From contig CAWCKT010000006.1 in NCBI GenBank assembly GCA_963796155.1, forward strand, positions 324,845-388,844: a DNA stretch of 64,000 bases, read 5' to 3'. The first letter of the stretch is position 1, and the number at the start of each line of letters is the position of its first letter. Made by a program: the position numbers and the translations under genes. This stretch comes from AP-15 sp963796155. Lineage in GTDB: Bacteria; Pseudomonadota; Alphaproteobacteria; ATCC43930; CGMCC-115725. Below the pieces are notes generated by a model. That model saw only the letters and a list, made by a program, of their open reading frames with translations. It did no database searches and was not told the DNA's origin. Positions 16,875 through 25,605 of the stretch are shown piece by piece.

Positions 16875-18305
16875 TCAAGGCTCGATAAAAGAAGCCACGA
16901 CCGGCCGTTCCGCCCTGGGCACATCGCCGTTTGCCGCGAGATAGGTGGCTTTGTTGGTTTCGACGTTGCACGCCAGCAGACGTTCGCGCGCGTCGAATTG
17001 CGGACGCGCAAGGATTCGTCCGGCCAATTCGAGATGATTGCCAATGTCGAAGAACTCGATCATGTTCTGGTGGTAGCGCGAGAATTGCAGAAAGGTGTGG
17101 GTGCGCGAGGCGATCACGCGACAACCGAGTTCCAGGGATTGCGATATCGGGCCTGACGAAGATTGCCCCACCTCCAGGTAAGGAAACACTACCGCGTCGC
17201 AGATCGCCATTCCCGCCAGGAAATCGGCATCGCTCTGCGCGCCCAGGAAATGAATTCGGCCCGACAGATCCTTTGGGTGCTCTATCAACAGGTCACGCAT
17301 CGATCCGTCGACGGCGAGCGAGACCACAGGCGTGCTCGCACCCGGATTTGCCCGCGCCCGCTCAGCAACGCTCGTGTCGATATAACCGGCATCGAACAGT
17401 GAGGAGACGACCGGGTCGATCGACTGGTGCGGCTTGATCTCATTCGGATGGACCCCGCCAAAAAACAATAGATGATATTCCTCGGGCAGGTGATGGAGCG
17501 CCCGGATGACGGTATCGAACCCTTTGTATCGCCCTAGAAACCCAAAGACGCCGATCAGCTTGCTCCCGGCCGGCACGGCATCAAGAACGGCAAATTTCGT
17601 TCGGGATGCGGTGCGTCGCACCTCCTCCGCTTCGTCGCTGCTGAGGAACGAAAGCGGATGGTCGTAGACGTTCCGCATGCCGTGAACGTATTTCATGTGC
17701 CAGAGATCGCGACGCGTGTGCACGATGACCGAGACCGGCTTTAAACGTTGGGCGCGGCGCAACCGGCTGGCGATACCGGCCGACAGGAGGTTGCTGCGCA
17801 TATAGTGCGCCCGCAGCGCCATGGCTCTGGCGAAATTGAATCGGCAAATTTCTTTGAAACATTCTGCAAAATCGAAGGCATTTGACGGGAATATCGAATG
17901 AAATGTCACCGAAAAGCGGGGCGACGCCCGCAGGAGCCAGTTGAAGCGCCGGTAGATATCGCTGCAGCATCGGCCCAAAGTTCCGTGCTCCAGTTGCAGG
18001 TTTACCGTGTCATATTCCCTGATCTCGCGGCAGATGGCTTGGATGTGTCGATCGCCGAATTTTCGGACGCGGCGATGGGTACTGCGCAGCAGGAACTGGT
18101 TCAAGTCGAATACGGTCACGTCGAAGACATCGCCCAGTTGTCTCTCCAGGCTTCGGGTGTAGGCGGCGATGCCGCATAATTCATCATAGGTTGAGACAAG
18201 AGCAAGCCTGATGCGTGCAGTACGGCTGGCCCGCCGCAATGGCGATGCACTGATCGCGGCGGAGGGCAAAATGGACGGGTGGGATTCGAACTCCAGGGTC
18301 GTCAT
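16875..18305 (-). CDS. GT4/GT1-like glycosyltransferase
   Basis: The 476-residue protein starts at ATG 18305, chosen because GGAGG lies eight bases upstream; an in-frame ATG five codons earlier lacks this. The N-terminal Rossmann half begins RIRLALVSTYDELCGIAAYT, the donor-independent start typical of GT-B enzymes. The C-terminal half has IGVFGFLGRYKGFDTVIRAL and the nucleotide-sugar-binding region FPYLEVGQSSSGPISQSLEL. It is the last gene of the polysaccharide export operon, 51 bp after the KpsE-like gene, so it probably adds a sugar to the exported capsule or exopolysaccharide. The sugar and linkage cannot be told. Confidence 0.8.
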   Translation of the reverse strand: MTTLEFESHPSILPSAAISASPLRRASRTARIRLALVSTYDELCGIAAYTRSLERQLGDVFDVTVFDLNQFLLRSTHRRVRKFGDRHIQAICREIREYDTVNLQLEHGTLGRCCSDIYRRFNWLLRASPRFSVTFHSIFPSNAFDFAECFKEICRFNFARAMALRAHYMRSNLLSAGIASRLRRAQRLKPVSVIVHTRRDLWHMKYVHGMRNVYDHPLSFLSSDEAEEVRRTASRTKFAVLDAVPAGSKLIGVFGFLGRYKGFDTVIRALHHLPEEYHLLFFGGVHPNEIKPHQSIDPVVSSLFDAGYIDTSVAERARANPGASTPVVSLAVDGSMRDLLIEHPKDLSGRIHFLGAQSDADFLAGMAICDAVVFPYLEVGQSSSGPISQSLELGCRVIASRTHTFLQFSRYHQNMIEFFDIGNHLELAGRILARPQFDARERLLACNVETNKATYLAANGDVPRAERPVVASFIEP

Positions 18306-18356
18306 GATTGCTTCCTCCACCGGCGCCCCGGCCGGTTTTCCGACTGGGTCATCGCG

Positions 18357-19535
18357 TTAGGGACGCAGGTGCTCTCGCACCGAATGGATAGTGCAGCTGC
18401 CGATCGCCCAGATAGTGAAGGCAATCACAAAAACGGTGCCGAGCGAGCGCCACCGACGTGGGTACAGCGCGTCCTCGGGCAGCTTCGGCTGGACAAAGCT
18501 GGCGAGATAAACTTGCTGGCGGTCGGCATTGACGCGCGAGCGGTCGAGCTCTTGCAGCGCGTGCTGATAGGCGTTTTCGGCGAAGGTGCGATCGCTTTCG
18601 AGCTGCTCGTACGAACCCATCACCCTTGAAAGGGCTTCGGATCGCGTCTTTTCAGTATCGGTGACCTCGCCTTCGACCGAACGCCGCTGCGCCTCCAGCG
18701 ATTGGATACGGGCCTCCAGTATCTTGATGGAGGGAGCGTCGTCGCGCATGTAGTGCTTCAGCGTGGACAGTTCGGTATCGGCCTGGACGAGTTCGTCGCG
18801 AACTCGTCCGGCCAGCGCGATGGTCGCGTCTGCGGTCTTGCGTGGGTCGATGATCCCGGCGCTGTCGCGGAATTCGCGCAGCCGCGTGAGCGATGCTTTC
18901 AGTCGCCTCTCCGCACGGCTTACCTCCTTTTCCGCCGTGCGCAGCGAGTCGCCGCGCGCCCGGGCCGACATCTCATTCACCAATCGCTCGGACGAGGCAA
19001 GAATGCCCTCGGCCAGGTCGAGGGCGTCCTGCGCCGTGAAGGCGCGGGCCTTCACCACAATCGTCCCGTTGGTAGCGTCGAAGAAGGCGTCGACTTGACC
19101 TTTCCAGTATCGGACCAGCTCCTCTATCGACACCGGCGGATCGAGGCGCGCCAACCAATCGGCCTCGGGACGCGCGAAAATCTTCCGTAGGTCGAGCGTC
19201 CGGCTCAGATCGTCGATGATTGCGCGGCTGGCGATGTATTGGACGACGACGTAGGAATCCAATCCGGCCAGAGAAGGTGCGAGGCTCTCCGGAAACAACA
19301 GGGCTGGATCACGGCGCTCGGGTTCGGCAGAGCGCAGAGCAAAACGAAATTCGGCGACGTATTGGTCGGCGGCGACAAGGAAATAATACGCGGCGGCGAT
19401 CGCAACCGGCACCACGACGAAGACAACGAACGAGAGCCAGCCCAGGGGCGCCCGCCGACGGCGTTGGGCGGCTGGACCCTGTCGGTGATCGAAAACCGCA
19501 ATCCTCCTGCCGCCTTCCGAAGGAACAGCAGGCAC
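18357..19535 (-). CDS. kpsE: Capsule polysaccharide export inner-membrane protein (KpsE/Wzz-like)
   Basis: This 392-residue polysaccharide co-polymerase-type protein has one membrane helix near each end (WLSFVVFVVVPVAIAAAYYF at about 33-52 and GTVFVIAFTIWAIGSCTI near the C terminus). Between them is a periplasmic domain with long coiled coil (SRAERRLKASLTRLREF and later). It spans inner membrane and periplasm and couples KpsMT transport to the outer-membrane exporter. The GTG at 19535 opens this frame, but the kpsT stop at 19641-19643 overlaps an ATG at 19641 in another frame that reads MAAPAKERERSPDGRAN. A +1 base near 19520-19536 would join that 35-residue start to this gene (427 residues). 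The true start is therefore uncertain. Confidence 0.82.
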   Translation of the reverse strand: MPAVPSEGGRRIAVFDHRQGPAAQRRRRAPLGWLSFVVFVVVPVAIAAAYYFLVAADQYVAEFRFALRSAEPERRDPALLFPESLAPSLAGLDSYVVVQYIASRAIIDDLSRTLDLRKIFARPEADWLARLDPPVSIEELVRYWKGQVDAFFDATNGTIVVKARAFTAQDALDLAEGILASSERLVNEMSARARGDSLRTAEKEVSRAERRLKASLTRLREFRDSAGIIDPRKTADATIALAGRVRDELVQADTELSTLKHYMRDDAPSIKILEARIQSLEAQRRSVEGEVTDTEKTRSEALSRVMGSYEQLESDRTFAENAYQHALQELDRSRVNADRQQVYLASFVQPKLPEDALYPRRWRSLGTVFVIAFTIWAIGSCTIHSVREHLRP

Positions 19536-19640
19536 GGTAGCGTTCAGCCAGCTCGGCGACTGTGCGGTTGAACTCTTCCGGGGGCGGCCGATTTGCCCGA
19601 CCGTCGGGCGATCGCTCGCGCTCTTTTGCCGGCGCTGCCA

Positions 19641-20303
19641 TCAGAGGCTTTCCTGCACCATGCGATGGTATCGACTGAGCGCCGCGCCGATGTCGTCGAA
19701 TAACGTTAGTTCGCCGTTTGCGAGAATGGCCCCTCTGTCGCAATATTGGCGGAGGGTGTGGACGTTGTGGGTTACAAGAATGATGTCGGAGCGCAGCATG
19801 CGTTCGCGGAACGCTTCTGCGCATTTCCGGCGAAAGCGCTGGTCGCCTACCTCGGTCGCCTCGTCGATCAGATAGACGTCGAAGTCGATGGCGAGACAGG
19901 TCGCGAAAGCGAGCCGGGCTCGCATGCCCGAAGAGTAGGTGTTGACTGGCATGCGGAAGTATTCGCCGAGCTCGGAAAATACCTCGACATACTCGATCGC
20001 GGCGCGCAACTCCGCCCCATAGACCCGGGCGACAAACGCGACATTCTCGCGTCCGGAGAGAGCGCCGTGGAACGTGCCGCCAAAGCCGAGCGGAAACGAC
20101 ACGCGGGCGTAGCGCCGGACGACCCCGCGATCGGGCATCTCCGATCCGGCAAGCAATCGGATCAATGTCGACTTTCCTGCGCCGTTCACGCCGAGGATTC
20201 CGAAATTATGACCGGCTGTGAAAGTCGCGTTGACATTATCGAGCACGGTCTTTCGCCCGCTCCGGGTGCGATAGACCTTGGAGACTCGGTCGAGGGTGAT
20301 CAT
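19641..20303 (-). CDS. kpsT: Polysaccharide export ABC transporter ATP-binding protein
   Basis: This 220-residue ATPase matches the short KpsT/CtrD class. It has Walker A GVNGAGKST (about residue 38), an SSGMRARLA signature in place of LSGGQ (typical of the class), Walker B VYLIDEAT and the H-loop LVTHNVHTL. It drives transport of a finished polysaccharide across the inner membrane with the permease encoded just upstream. Its ATG overlaps the permease stop (ATGA), and its own stop overlaps the next start (TGATG), so the three export genes are translationally coupled. Confidence 0.93.
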   Translation of the reverse strand: MITLDRVSKVYRTRSGRKTVLDNVNATFTAGHNFGILGVNGAGKSTLIRLLAGSEMPDRGVVRRYARVSFPLGFGGTFHGALSGRENVAFVARVYGAELRAAIEYVEVFSELGEYFRMPVNTYSSGMRARLAFATCLAIDFDVYLIDEATEVGDQRFRRKCAEAFRERMLRSDIILVTHNVHTLRQYCDRGAILANGELTLFDDIGAALSRYHRMVQESL

Positions 20304-22306
20304 AGCGGCTCGTAGAGATGGCGGCGCAGTCCGCGCTCAAGGCCCAAACCCGCCACCACGGTCACCGCGGCCACAATCGCCAGATAGGACCGGTCGAGCC
20401 AATGCGGCTCGTACTCCGCAAAAAAGCTCGCGCGAAACCAGTCGACCGCGTGCAATATCGGATTCCAAACCAGAACGTCGCGAACCCAATCCGGCATCAT
20501 TCCCGGCACATAGAAAATTCCAGAGCAGAAATACAAAGTGCGCATCACCTGCGTCCAAATCTTATCCCACGATTTGAAGAAGGCATTGAGCACGGCATTG
20601 ATGAAACCGAGACCGCACCCAAACAGCCAGACGGTAACAACCGATGCCGACAGGGCCGGAAGATCGTGCGGCAGGACACCCAGACCGATCGCGCCGAAGC
20701 TCGCCAGTAATATGATCGCCACCAGCGTATCGGTGAGAAGTTCGACCAGGCCTCGCGTCAAGATCAAGTCAAAGGTGCTCACCAGCGGCAATTGCAGCAG
20801 AGGGAGGTTGCTGGTGACCGCATAAGTCATGCCGCTGCTAGTGTGGACGAACAAATGATAAGGGATGATCCCGGTATAATAAAAAATGAAGAATTCGTTA
20901 CCGATCGGCGGCCGGCCGCGCATCATCACCGCAAACACGAGCGACAGCATCACGATGTGCAGGACCGGTTCGAGCAGCGCCCAGCCGTAGCCGAGCTTCG
21001 AGTCCCCGAAACGGGTGCGAGTTTCGCGGATGATCAAGGCGTGCATGACGCGCAGCTGGGTCTGCAGCGCTGCAAAAATGCTCGGTTGCCGCCGCAACTC
21101 GCGCGGCGGCTGCAATGGGCGCTCGCTCAGTACGACGTAGTCGCCGTCGAGCATTTCGAACCGACGATTTAGCACCTGAAGAACCGCCTGGGCGTATTCC
21201 TCGTTGTCCGGGGAGACCCGGATCAACTCTCCGCCGACAGCGAGCGCCTCGATGAATCGGCCGCTGTCGAAATACACCGTCAATTGCGAGCGCTTCGCAT
21301 CAGGGTTTGAAGGATCGAGCGCAGCGGCCCGGCCGAAGGCCTCGGCCGCTTCGTCGAGGCGCCCGAGCCGATAAAGCAGGTTTGCCCGGTGCAAATGGTA
21401 TTCCGCGGTCTCCGGCGCCAAAACAAGGGCGCGATCGATCGCGCCGAGGGCATCCTCCGTCCGACCGCGCAATGTCTGGGTCGCGGAAAGCAGGCGAAAG
21501 GCGACCGGATCCTCGCTATGCGCAGCGACGGCATCGAGGATGATGGCGGCAGCCTCGTCATATCTCTCTGTCCGCAGCAACAGCTCGGTTGCATGAAGCG
21601 CATTAAGGCAATCGGACGGTGCAAGCGCGAGGGCACGCAGCGCTAGGGTGACCGCTTGCTCGCGTTGATCGAGGGCGAACAGGGTTGCGGATAGATGGTG
21701 CAGCACGGACGCATCGGCGGGATCGAGCGCCGCGGCCCGCATAAGGTAATCCACAGCCGGCGCATGTCGGCCGGTGGCTTCCAGGACACAGGCAGCATGA
21801 AAAGCGGATTCAAACGAGTGCGGGTCGAGATCACTGGCCGTCCTGGCGTGGAATATGGCCCGATCGAGCTGTCCCGCCTCGGCAAAAGAGCCGCTCGCGT
21901 GGCGGTGTCCTTCGGCCCATTGCGGCCGTATCGCCAGGAGCCGCTCGTACGCCGCTGCCGCTTCATCGTGTCTCCCGCAGTTGCTGAATACCCAGGCGCA
22001 CAAATTCGCGACTTCTTCGCTCTCGGGTTGAAGATCGAAAGCGATGCGAGCGCACCCGACTGCGTCGTCGCGGTGTCCCCTGTGGTACAGCGCCTCGCTC
22101 AGCTGACAATAGATCCGGGCTCGTTCGTGGTCGGGTATTTCGCCGCGCCTGAGATGAAAGCGGCACGCCTCAAGGTCGCCGAGAGACGCCGCGCCCATCG
22201 CCGATTGACGAATTTCACCAATGTCGCTCAACTGCGCGGTACTCTCGAGGCGGTGGGCGAACCGAGTTTCACATTGCGGGCACTGTTGGCTTGCGGCGCC
22301 AAGCAA
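20300..22306 (-). CDS. TPR domain fused to an ABC-2 polysaccharide export permease (KpsM-like)
   Basis: This 668-residue protein joins two parts normally separate. Residues about 35-390 are tandem tetratricopeptide repeats (for example FESAFHAACVLEATGRHAPA and YHLHRANLLYRLGRLDEAAE). Residues about 400-668 form a six-helix ABC-2 permease of the KpsM/Wzm class (ETRTRFGDSKLGYGWALLEP, FFIFYYTGIIPYHLFVHTSS, IFYVPGMMPDWVRDVLVWNP). A CPQC pair sits at the N terminus. The called start is TTG 22306. An ATG at 22358 in the next frame, MRLRPVICKGARIDSADLA, could be the real start if one base is extra near 22307. The TPR part may recruit glycosyltransferases or peptidoglycan/outer-membrane partners. Confidence 0.85.
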   Translation of the reverse strand: MLGAASQQCPQCETRFAHRLESTAQLSDIGEIRQSAMGAASLGDLEACRFHLRRGEIPDHERARIYCQLSEALYHRGHRDDAVGCARIAFDLQPESEEVANLCAWVFSNCGRHDEAAAAYERLLAIRPQWAEGHRHASGSFAEAGQLDRAIFHARTASDLDPHSFESAFHAACVLEATGRHAPAVDYLMRAAALDPADASVLHHLSATLFALDQREQAVTLALRALALAPSDCLNALHATELLLRTERYDEAAAIILDAVAAHSEDPVAFRLLSATQTLRGRTEDALGAIDRALVLAPETAEYHLHRANLLYRLGRLDEAAEAFGRAAALDPSNPDAKRSQLTVYFDSGRFIEALAVGGELIRVSPDNEEYAQAVLQVLNRRFEMLDGDYVVLSERPLQPPRELRRQPSIFAALQTQLRVMHALIIRETRTRFGDSKLGYGWALLEPVLHIVMLSLVFAVMMRGRPPIGNEFFIFYYTGIIPYHLFVHTSSGMTYAVTSNLPLLQLPLVSTFDLILTRGLVELLTDTLVAIILLASFGAIGLGVLPHDLPALSASVVTVWLFGCGLGFINAVLNAFFKSWDKIWTQVMRTLYFCSGIFYVPGMMPDWVRDVLVWNPILHAVDWFRASFFAEYEPHWLDRSYLAIVAAVTVVAGLGLERGLRRHLYEPL

Positions 22307-22825
22307 GATCGGCGCTATCGATGCGCGCGCCCTTGCAGATCACCGGCCTCAGCCGCATGCTTGGTCGGACCCACCTCTCAAATCAAGATTGCATTTTAGG
22401 CCACTAATCATGCGTATTATCCTGTCACAATCAAGTCAAATTTTCGTCCTGGACCCGTCAAAAGCCGCATATTCCGGCCATCTGGTTAATGATATTATAG
22501 AACTCGCTAAATTTTCTCTGAATTTATGATAAATTGTTTCAGTTAATTAATTAGCTCTGGTAAATGTCACCTCGGGTTATTCCGGCGACGGACCGTACTG
22601 AGCAAAACCCCAATGGCACCGACTTGCGGAATCCTAGGACGGGCCAGGGTTTACGGCGTCGTGCCTCGAGCGCTCAAACAAGACCCTAAGCCGTTGGCAG
22701 CACCGGTTGATTTCTTGACTGGTGTCCTGCGGTCATCGACCCTAAGGTGACGCTTCGTAATTCTCCGGCAGCCGGCGCGGGTTGCACGACGGGCCGAGTG
22801 GCGCAAGGCGAGAGGGAGAGGGCTA
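22307..22825. promoter_or_regulatory. Intergenic region between capsule operon and flavin oxidoreductase gene
   Basis: These roughly 520 bp separate divergent transcription units. The part from 22390 to 22560 is markedly AT-rich (AATTTATGATAAATTG, then TTAATTAATTAGC) against a GC-rich background, as expected for the promoter of the export operon. I see no gene, tRNA or strong hairpin. Clear -35/-10 boxes cannot be assigned with confidence. Confidence 0.4.
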
Positions 22826-23881
22826 ATGCCGTTCGAATTCGGTATGTTCCACGAGTTTCAGTGCCCGGCGGGAAAGAGCCAGCCAGACGCCTTCGCGGAG
22901 TCGTTTGCGCAGGTCGACGCCGCCGAGCGGTGGGGGCTCGACGCGATGTGGCTGGCCGAGATCCACGTCGCCCCGGAGCGGTCGGTTTGCGCGGTGCCCC
23001 TGACGATCGCCAGCGCCATCGCCGCGCGCACCAGCCGCATCAAAATCGGCACCGGCGTCCAGGTATTGCCGCTCTGCCACCCGCTGCGGGTCGGCGAGGA
23101 GGCAGCCACGGTCGATCAGATTAGTCACGGTCGGCTCATTTTCGGGGTCGGGCGCAGCGGCTTCCCGCGCACTTACGAGGCCTATGGTGTCCCTTATGGC
23201 GAAAGCCGCGAACGCTTCGCCGAGACCCTCGAGATCCTCAAGCGGGCGTGGACCGAAGATCCGTTCTCCTATTCCGGTAAGTTTTACAAGTTTGAAAACG
23301 TCAGATTGACCCCCAAACCCTATCAGAAGCCATGGCCCGAGATCCGCATTGCTGCCAACAGCCCTGACACCTTCCCGGCGATCGGCGCGCTCGGCCATGG
23401 TGTGTTTGTCGCCGTTCGTCTCGGCACCTTATCGGAGCTGGCCCCCAACATTCGCGCGTACCGGAAAGCCTACAAGGCCGCCGGCCATCCGGGCGAAGGC
23501 CGGGTGTTTCTGCGGGCTCCCGTCTATGTCGCCGAGACGGCCGAGCAGGCCCGCTCTGAGCCGGAGGACAGCATCATGTATTTCTACCGCTACCTCGGCG
23601 AGCGGCTCGAAAATTCGGCGACCCGGGCCGGGGTGCGCGCGATCGAGGACCGCGCGGCGCGCGGGCGCCGGTTGCAGACCATCACTTACGACGAGGCGCT
23701 GCGCGACAAGATTATCGTCGGCACTCCCGAGCAGGTGACCGATCGGCTGATGGAACTGAAGGAAGAGCTCGGTCTCGACGGGATCCTGGCCGAAATGAAT
23801 TGCGGCACCAAGATCCCCCACCAGCGAGTGATGAAATCACTGCAGTTGCTGTGCGAAAATGTGAAACCGCAGTTTCATTGA
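22826..23881 (+). CDS. LLM-class flavin-dependent oxidoreductase (bacterial luciferase-like)
   Basis: This 351-residue TIM-barrel protein starts MPFEFGMFHEFQCP behind GGGAGAGGGC. Family marks are WLAEIHVAPERSVCAVP, a substrate/flavin-loop region RIKIGTGVQVLPLCHPLR, the phosphate-binding GRLIFGVGRSGFPRTYEAYG and VGTPEQVTDRLMELKEELG near the end. It probably uses FMNH2 or F420H2 to oxidise a small organic substrate. Many relatives are alkanesulfonate- or alkane-type monooxygenases. It is followed after nine bases by a CopD-like membrane gene. The substrate is unknown. Confidence 0.88.
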   Translation: MPFEFGMFHEFQCPAGKSQPDAFAESFAQVDAAERWGLDAMWLAEIHVAPERSVCAVPLTIASAIAARTSRIKIGTGVQVLPLCHPLRVGEEAATVDQISHGRLIFGVGRSGFPRTYEAYGVPYGESRERFAETLEILKRAWTEDPFSYSGKFYKFENVRLTPKPYQKPWPEIRIAANSPDTFPAIGALGHGVFVAVRLGTLSELAPNIRAYRKAYKAAGHPGEGRVFLRAPVYVAETAEQARSEPEDSIMYFYRYLGERLENSATRAGVRAIEDRAARGRRLQTITYDEALRDKIIVGTPEQVTDRLMELKEELGLDGILAEMNCGTKIPHQRVMKSLQLLCENVKPQFH

Positions 23882-23890
23882 TCCACACCC

Positions 23891-24367
23891 GTGGGTGAGA
23901 CTGCGGCGATCGCGTCGGTATCGCTGATTCTGCACGCCCTCTCGGCCGTCGTATGGGTCGGCGGCATGTTCTTTGCCCATCAGGTGCTGCGGCCAGCCGC
24001 TGTCACGCTCGAACCGGGGCCGCGCCTTATCCTGTGGTCGCGCGTGCTCGGCCGGTTTTTCGCGTGGGTTTTCGCCGCGATCGTCCTGTTGCTGCTGACC
24101 GGTTATGTGATGGTGTTTGGCGTTTATGCCGGGTTTGGCGGGATCGGGCTTCACATCCAGCTGATGCAGGGGATCGGCATCTTGATGATGCTGCTGTTCT
24201 TCCACCTCTATTTCGCCCCGTGGCGCCGGTTCCGTGCGGCAGTCGCACGGCAGGACTGGGCCGAGGGCGGCCGACAGCTGGGCCAAATCCGGACAATCGT
24301 CACGATCAACCTGGTGCTCGGCGTCATCGTCGTCGCCATCGGCAGCAGCGGACGATATTGGGGCTAG
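23891..24367 (+). CDS. CopD-like four-helix membrane protein
   Basis: The 158-residue protein starts at GTG 23891. It has four predicted membrane helices (IASVSLILHALSAVVWVGG, FAAIVLLLLTGYVMVFG, MQGIGILMMLLFFHLYF, IVTINLVLGVIVVAIGSS). The HALSAVVWVGGMFF motif, with a His in helix 1, is typical of the CopD/YlmD-like small membrane family linked to copper handling or haem-containing hydrophobic proteins. It may be co-transcribed with the flavin oxidoreductase nine bases upstream. Function in copper transport is inferred from the family only. Confidence 0.7.
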   Translation: MGETAAIASVSLILHALSAVVWVGGMFFAHQVLRPAAVTLEPGPRLILWSRVLGRFFAWVFAAIVLLLLTGYVMVFGVYAGFGGIGLHIQLMQGIGILMMLLFFHLYFAPWRRFRAAVARQDWAEGGRQLGQIRTIVTINLVLGVIVVAIGSSGRYWG

Positions 24368-24416
24368 GGCAGGCCGCGTCGGCGGGTCTAATTAGGAGGC
24401 GCGGAACCGGCGCAGA

Positions 24417-24551
24417 TCACTCCTCCCGCAGGGTCATCAGAACCGCGGCAGCGAGCAGGACGCCAAAGGCCTCGAAGCCGGCATTGATTTGGCCGAAAGC
24501 CATGCTCAACAAGGTGACTGCGAGAGTGGCGGATCCGATCAGCAGTGGCAT
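24417..24551 (-). CDS. Possible single-helix membrane miniprotein
   Basis: A 44-residue frame from ATG 24551 encodes a hydrophobic stretch (LLIGSATLAVTLLSMAFG then FEAFGVLLAAAVLMTLREE), one or two membrane helices with a charged end. There is no good Shine-Dalgarno, and the frame stays open upstream to 24710. It lies convergent to the CopD-like gene. It could be a short membrane protein or chance. I give it low weight. Confidence 0.3.
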   Translation of the reverse strand: MPLLIGSATLAVTLLSMAFGQINAGFEAFGVLLAAAVLMTLREE

Positions 24552-24638
24552 GGCGCGGTCCGGGCGTTTGACTTCGGGTTGAAGACACGATGTAACGATT
24601 AACGTGTCGCCGTTATTCCCCGCAGCCGGAGGGATTGG

Positions 24639-25043
24639 ATGGGTATCCTCTACGTCGCGCGCAGCGCCAAGCTCTGCCGATGGGCGTCGGATGTCGGGCT
24701 CGGCAAGCACGTCTACAAGGTCGGCGTCGCGGAGGGCGATCCTAAGACGCTCCTCGCCGCAGGCTGGGCCGGCGAAACCGACTGGACCATCGCGCGCAAG
24801 CAGGCGGTCGAGGGTCTGAGCGAGGAAGAGGCGCTCACGAGGCTCGCGCGCAAGGAGAAGGTTATCGAACCTCGCCTTTACCCGAAGCTAAAGGGCGCCA
24901 CCGGCGTGTTCCGGCTCGTGCCCGCCCGGGTCGAGAGCCACATCATCGTCTCCCGTGCTCTCGCCGGTCAGAGCGACCGGGTCGAGATTAAGCTGAAACC
25001 AACTGATTTCGCCGACTATCTGATCCATAACGCGCTGCGCTGA
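24639..25043 (+). CDS. Conserved-looking small protein, GIY-YIG-like N terminus
   Basis: This 134-residue protein from ATG 24639 follows a GGAGGGATTGG ribosome site. The opening ILYVARSAKLCRWASDVG then HVYKVGVAEGDP resembles the first strands of GIY-YIG/T5orf172-type domains (hxYVxxxxx...hYKVGhTxxP), and GWAGETDWTIAR follows. The expected catalytic Arg and Glu of a GIY-YIG nuclease cannot be placed with certainty, so nuclease activity is not claimed. It stands alone, convergent to pcaG. Confidence 0.55.
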   Translation: MGILYVARSAKLCRWASDVGLGKHVYKVGVAEGDPKTLLAAGWAGETDWTIARKQAVEGLSEEEALTRLARKEKVIEPRLYPKLKGATGVFRLVPARVESHIIVSRALAGQSDRVEIKLKPTDFADYLIHNALR

Positions 25044-25068
25044 GCACAGCCGGAACGGCGGTCTCCGG

Positions 25069-25602
25069 TCAGATATCGAGGAACACGGTTTCGGTCTCCG
25101 CGTGCGGGCCGCGCTGCAGCCGAATGTCGATTTGCCAGCTATCCTGAGCGTCCGGTCGGGCGAGCAGCGTGGCACGGCGCCGCGGGTCTTCGATCGAGGA
25201 CAACAGCGGGTCGGCTTCGTTGAGCGGCTCGCCGGCGAAATAGGCACGCGTCGTGAGACCCTTGAGCAGGCCGCGCGCGAGGATGGTGATCGCGAAATGA
25301 GGCGCCTGCTGCGCGTTGCCGCGGCCGGGCACCGGGCCCGGCTTCAATGTCTTGAAATGGAACCTGCCGGCTTCATCCGTGCGCGACCGGCCAAAGGCCG
25401 GGAAGCGCTCGTCGGCAGGCGGGTCGGCCTGCCACAGCTCGACGGCGGCGTCCGTCACTGGATTGCCGTCGCCGTCGATAACCGTCCCGGTTAACGTGAC
25501 AAGGCGGCCCGCGGCGCCGAACCGCGTCAAATCGGCCCATTCCGGGTGCTCGATCAGGTGCCAGAAGGGTCCGATCGTCTGGCTGCCGGTGGCGCTCGGC
25601 AT
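25069..25602 (-). CDS. pcaG: Protocatechuate 3,4-dioxygenase alpha subunit
   Basis: This 177-residue alpha subunit of the intradiol dioxygenase opens protocatechuate to 3-carboxy-cis,cis-muconate, the entry to the beta-ketoadipate pathway. It has the family opening TGSQTIGPFWH, the carboxypeptidase-like fold (TLTGTVIDGDGNPVTDAAVE, LWQADPP) and HFAITILARGLLKGLTTRAY. As expected for the alpha chain it lacks the Tyr/His iron ligands, which sit in the beta chain. It starts three bases after the pcaH stop, so the two are one transcript. No other pca genes are in the window. Confidence 0.94.
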   Translation of the reverse strand: MPSATGSQTIGPFWHLIEHPEWADLTRFGAAGRLVTLTGTVIDGDGNPVTDAAVELWQADPPADERFPAFGRSRTDEAGRFHFKTLKPGPVPGRGNAQQAPHFAITILARGLLKGLTTRAYFAGEPLNEADPLLSSIEDPRRRATLLARPDAQDSWQIDIRLQRGPHAETETVFLDI

Positions 25603-25605
25603 GGT

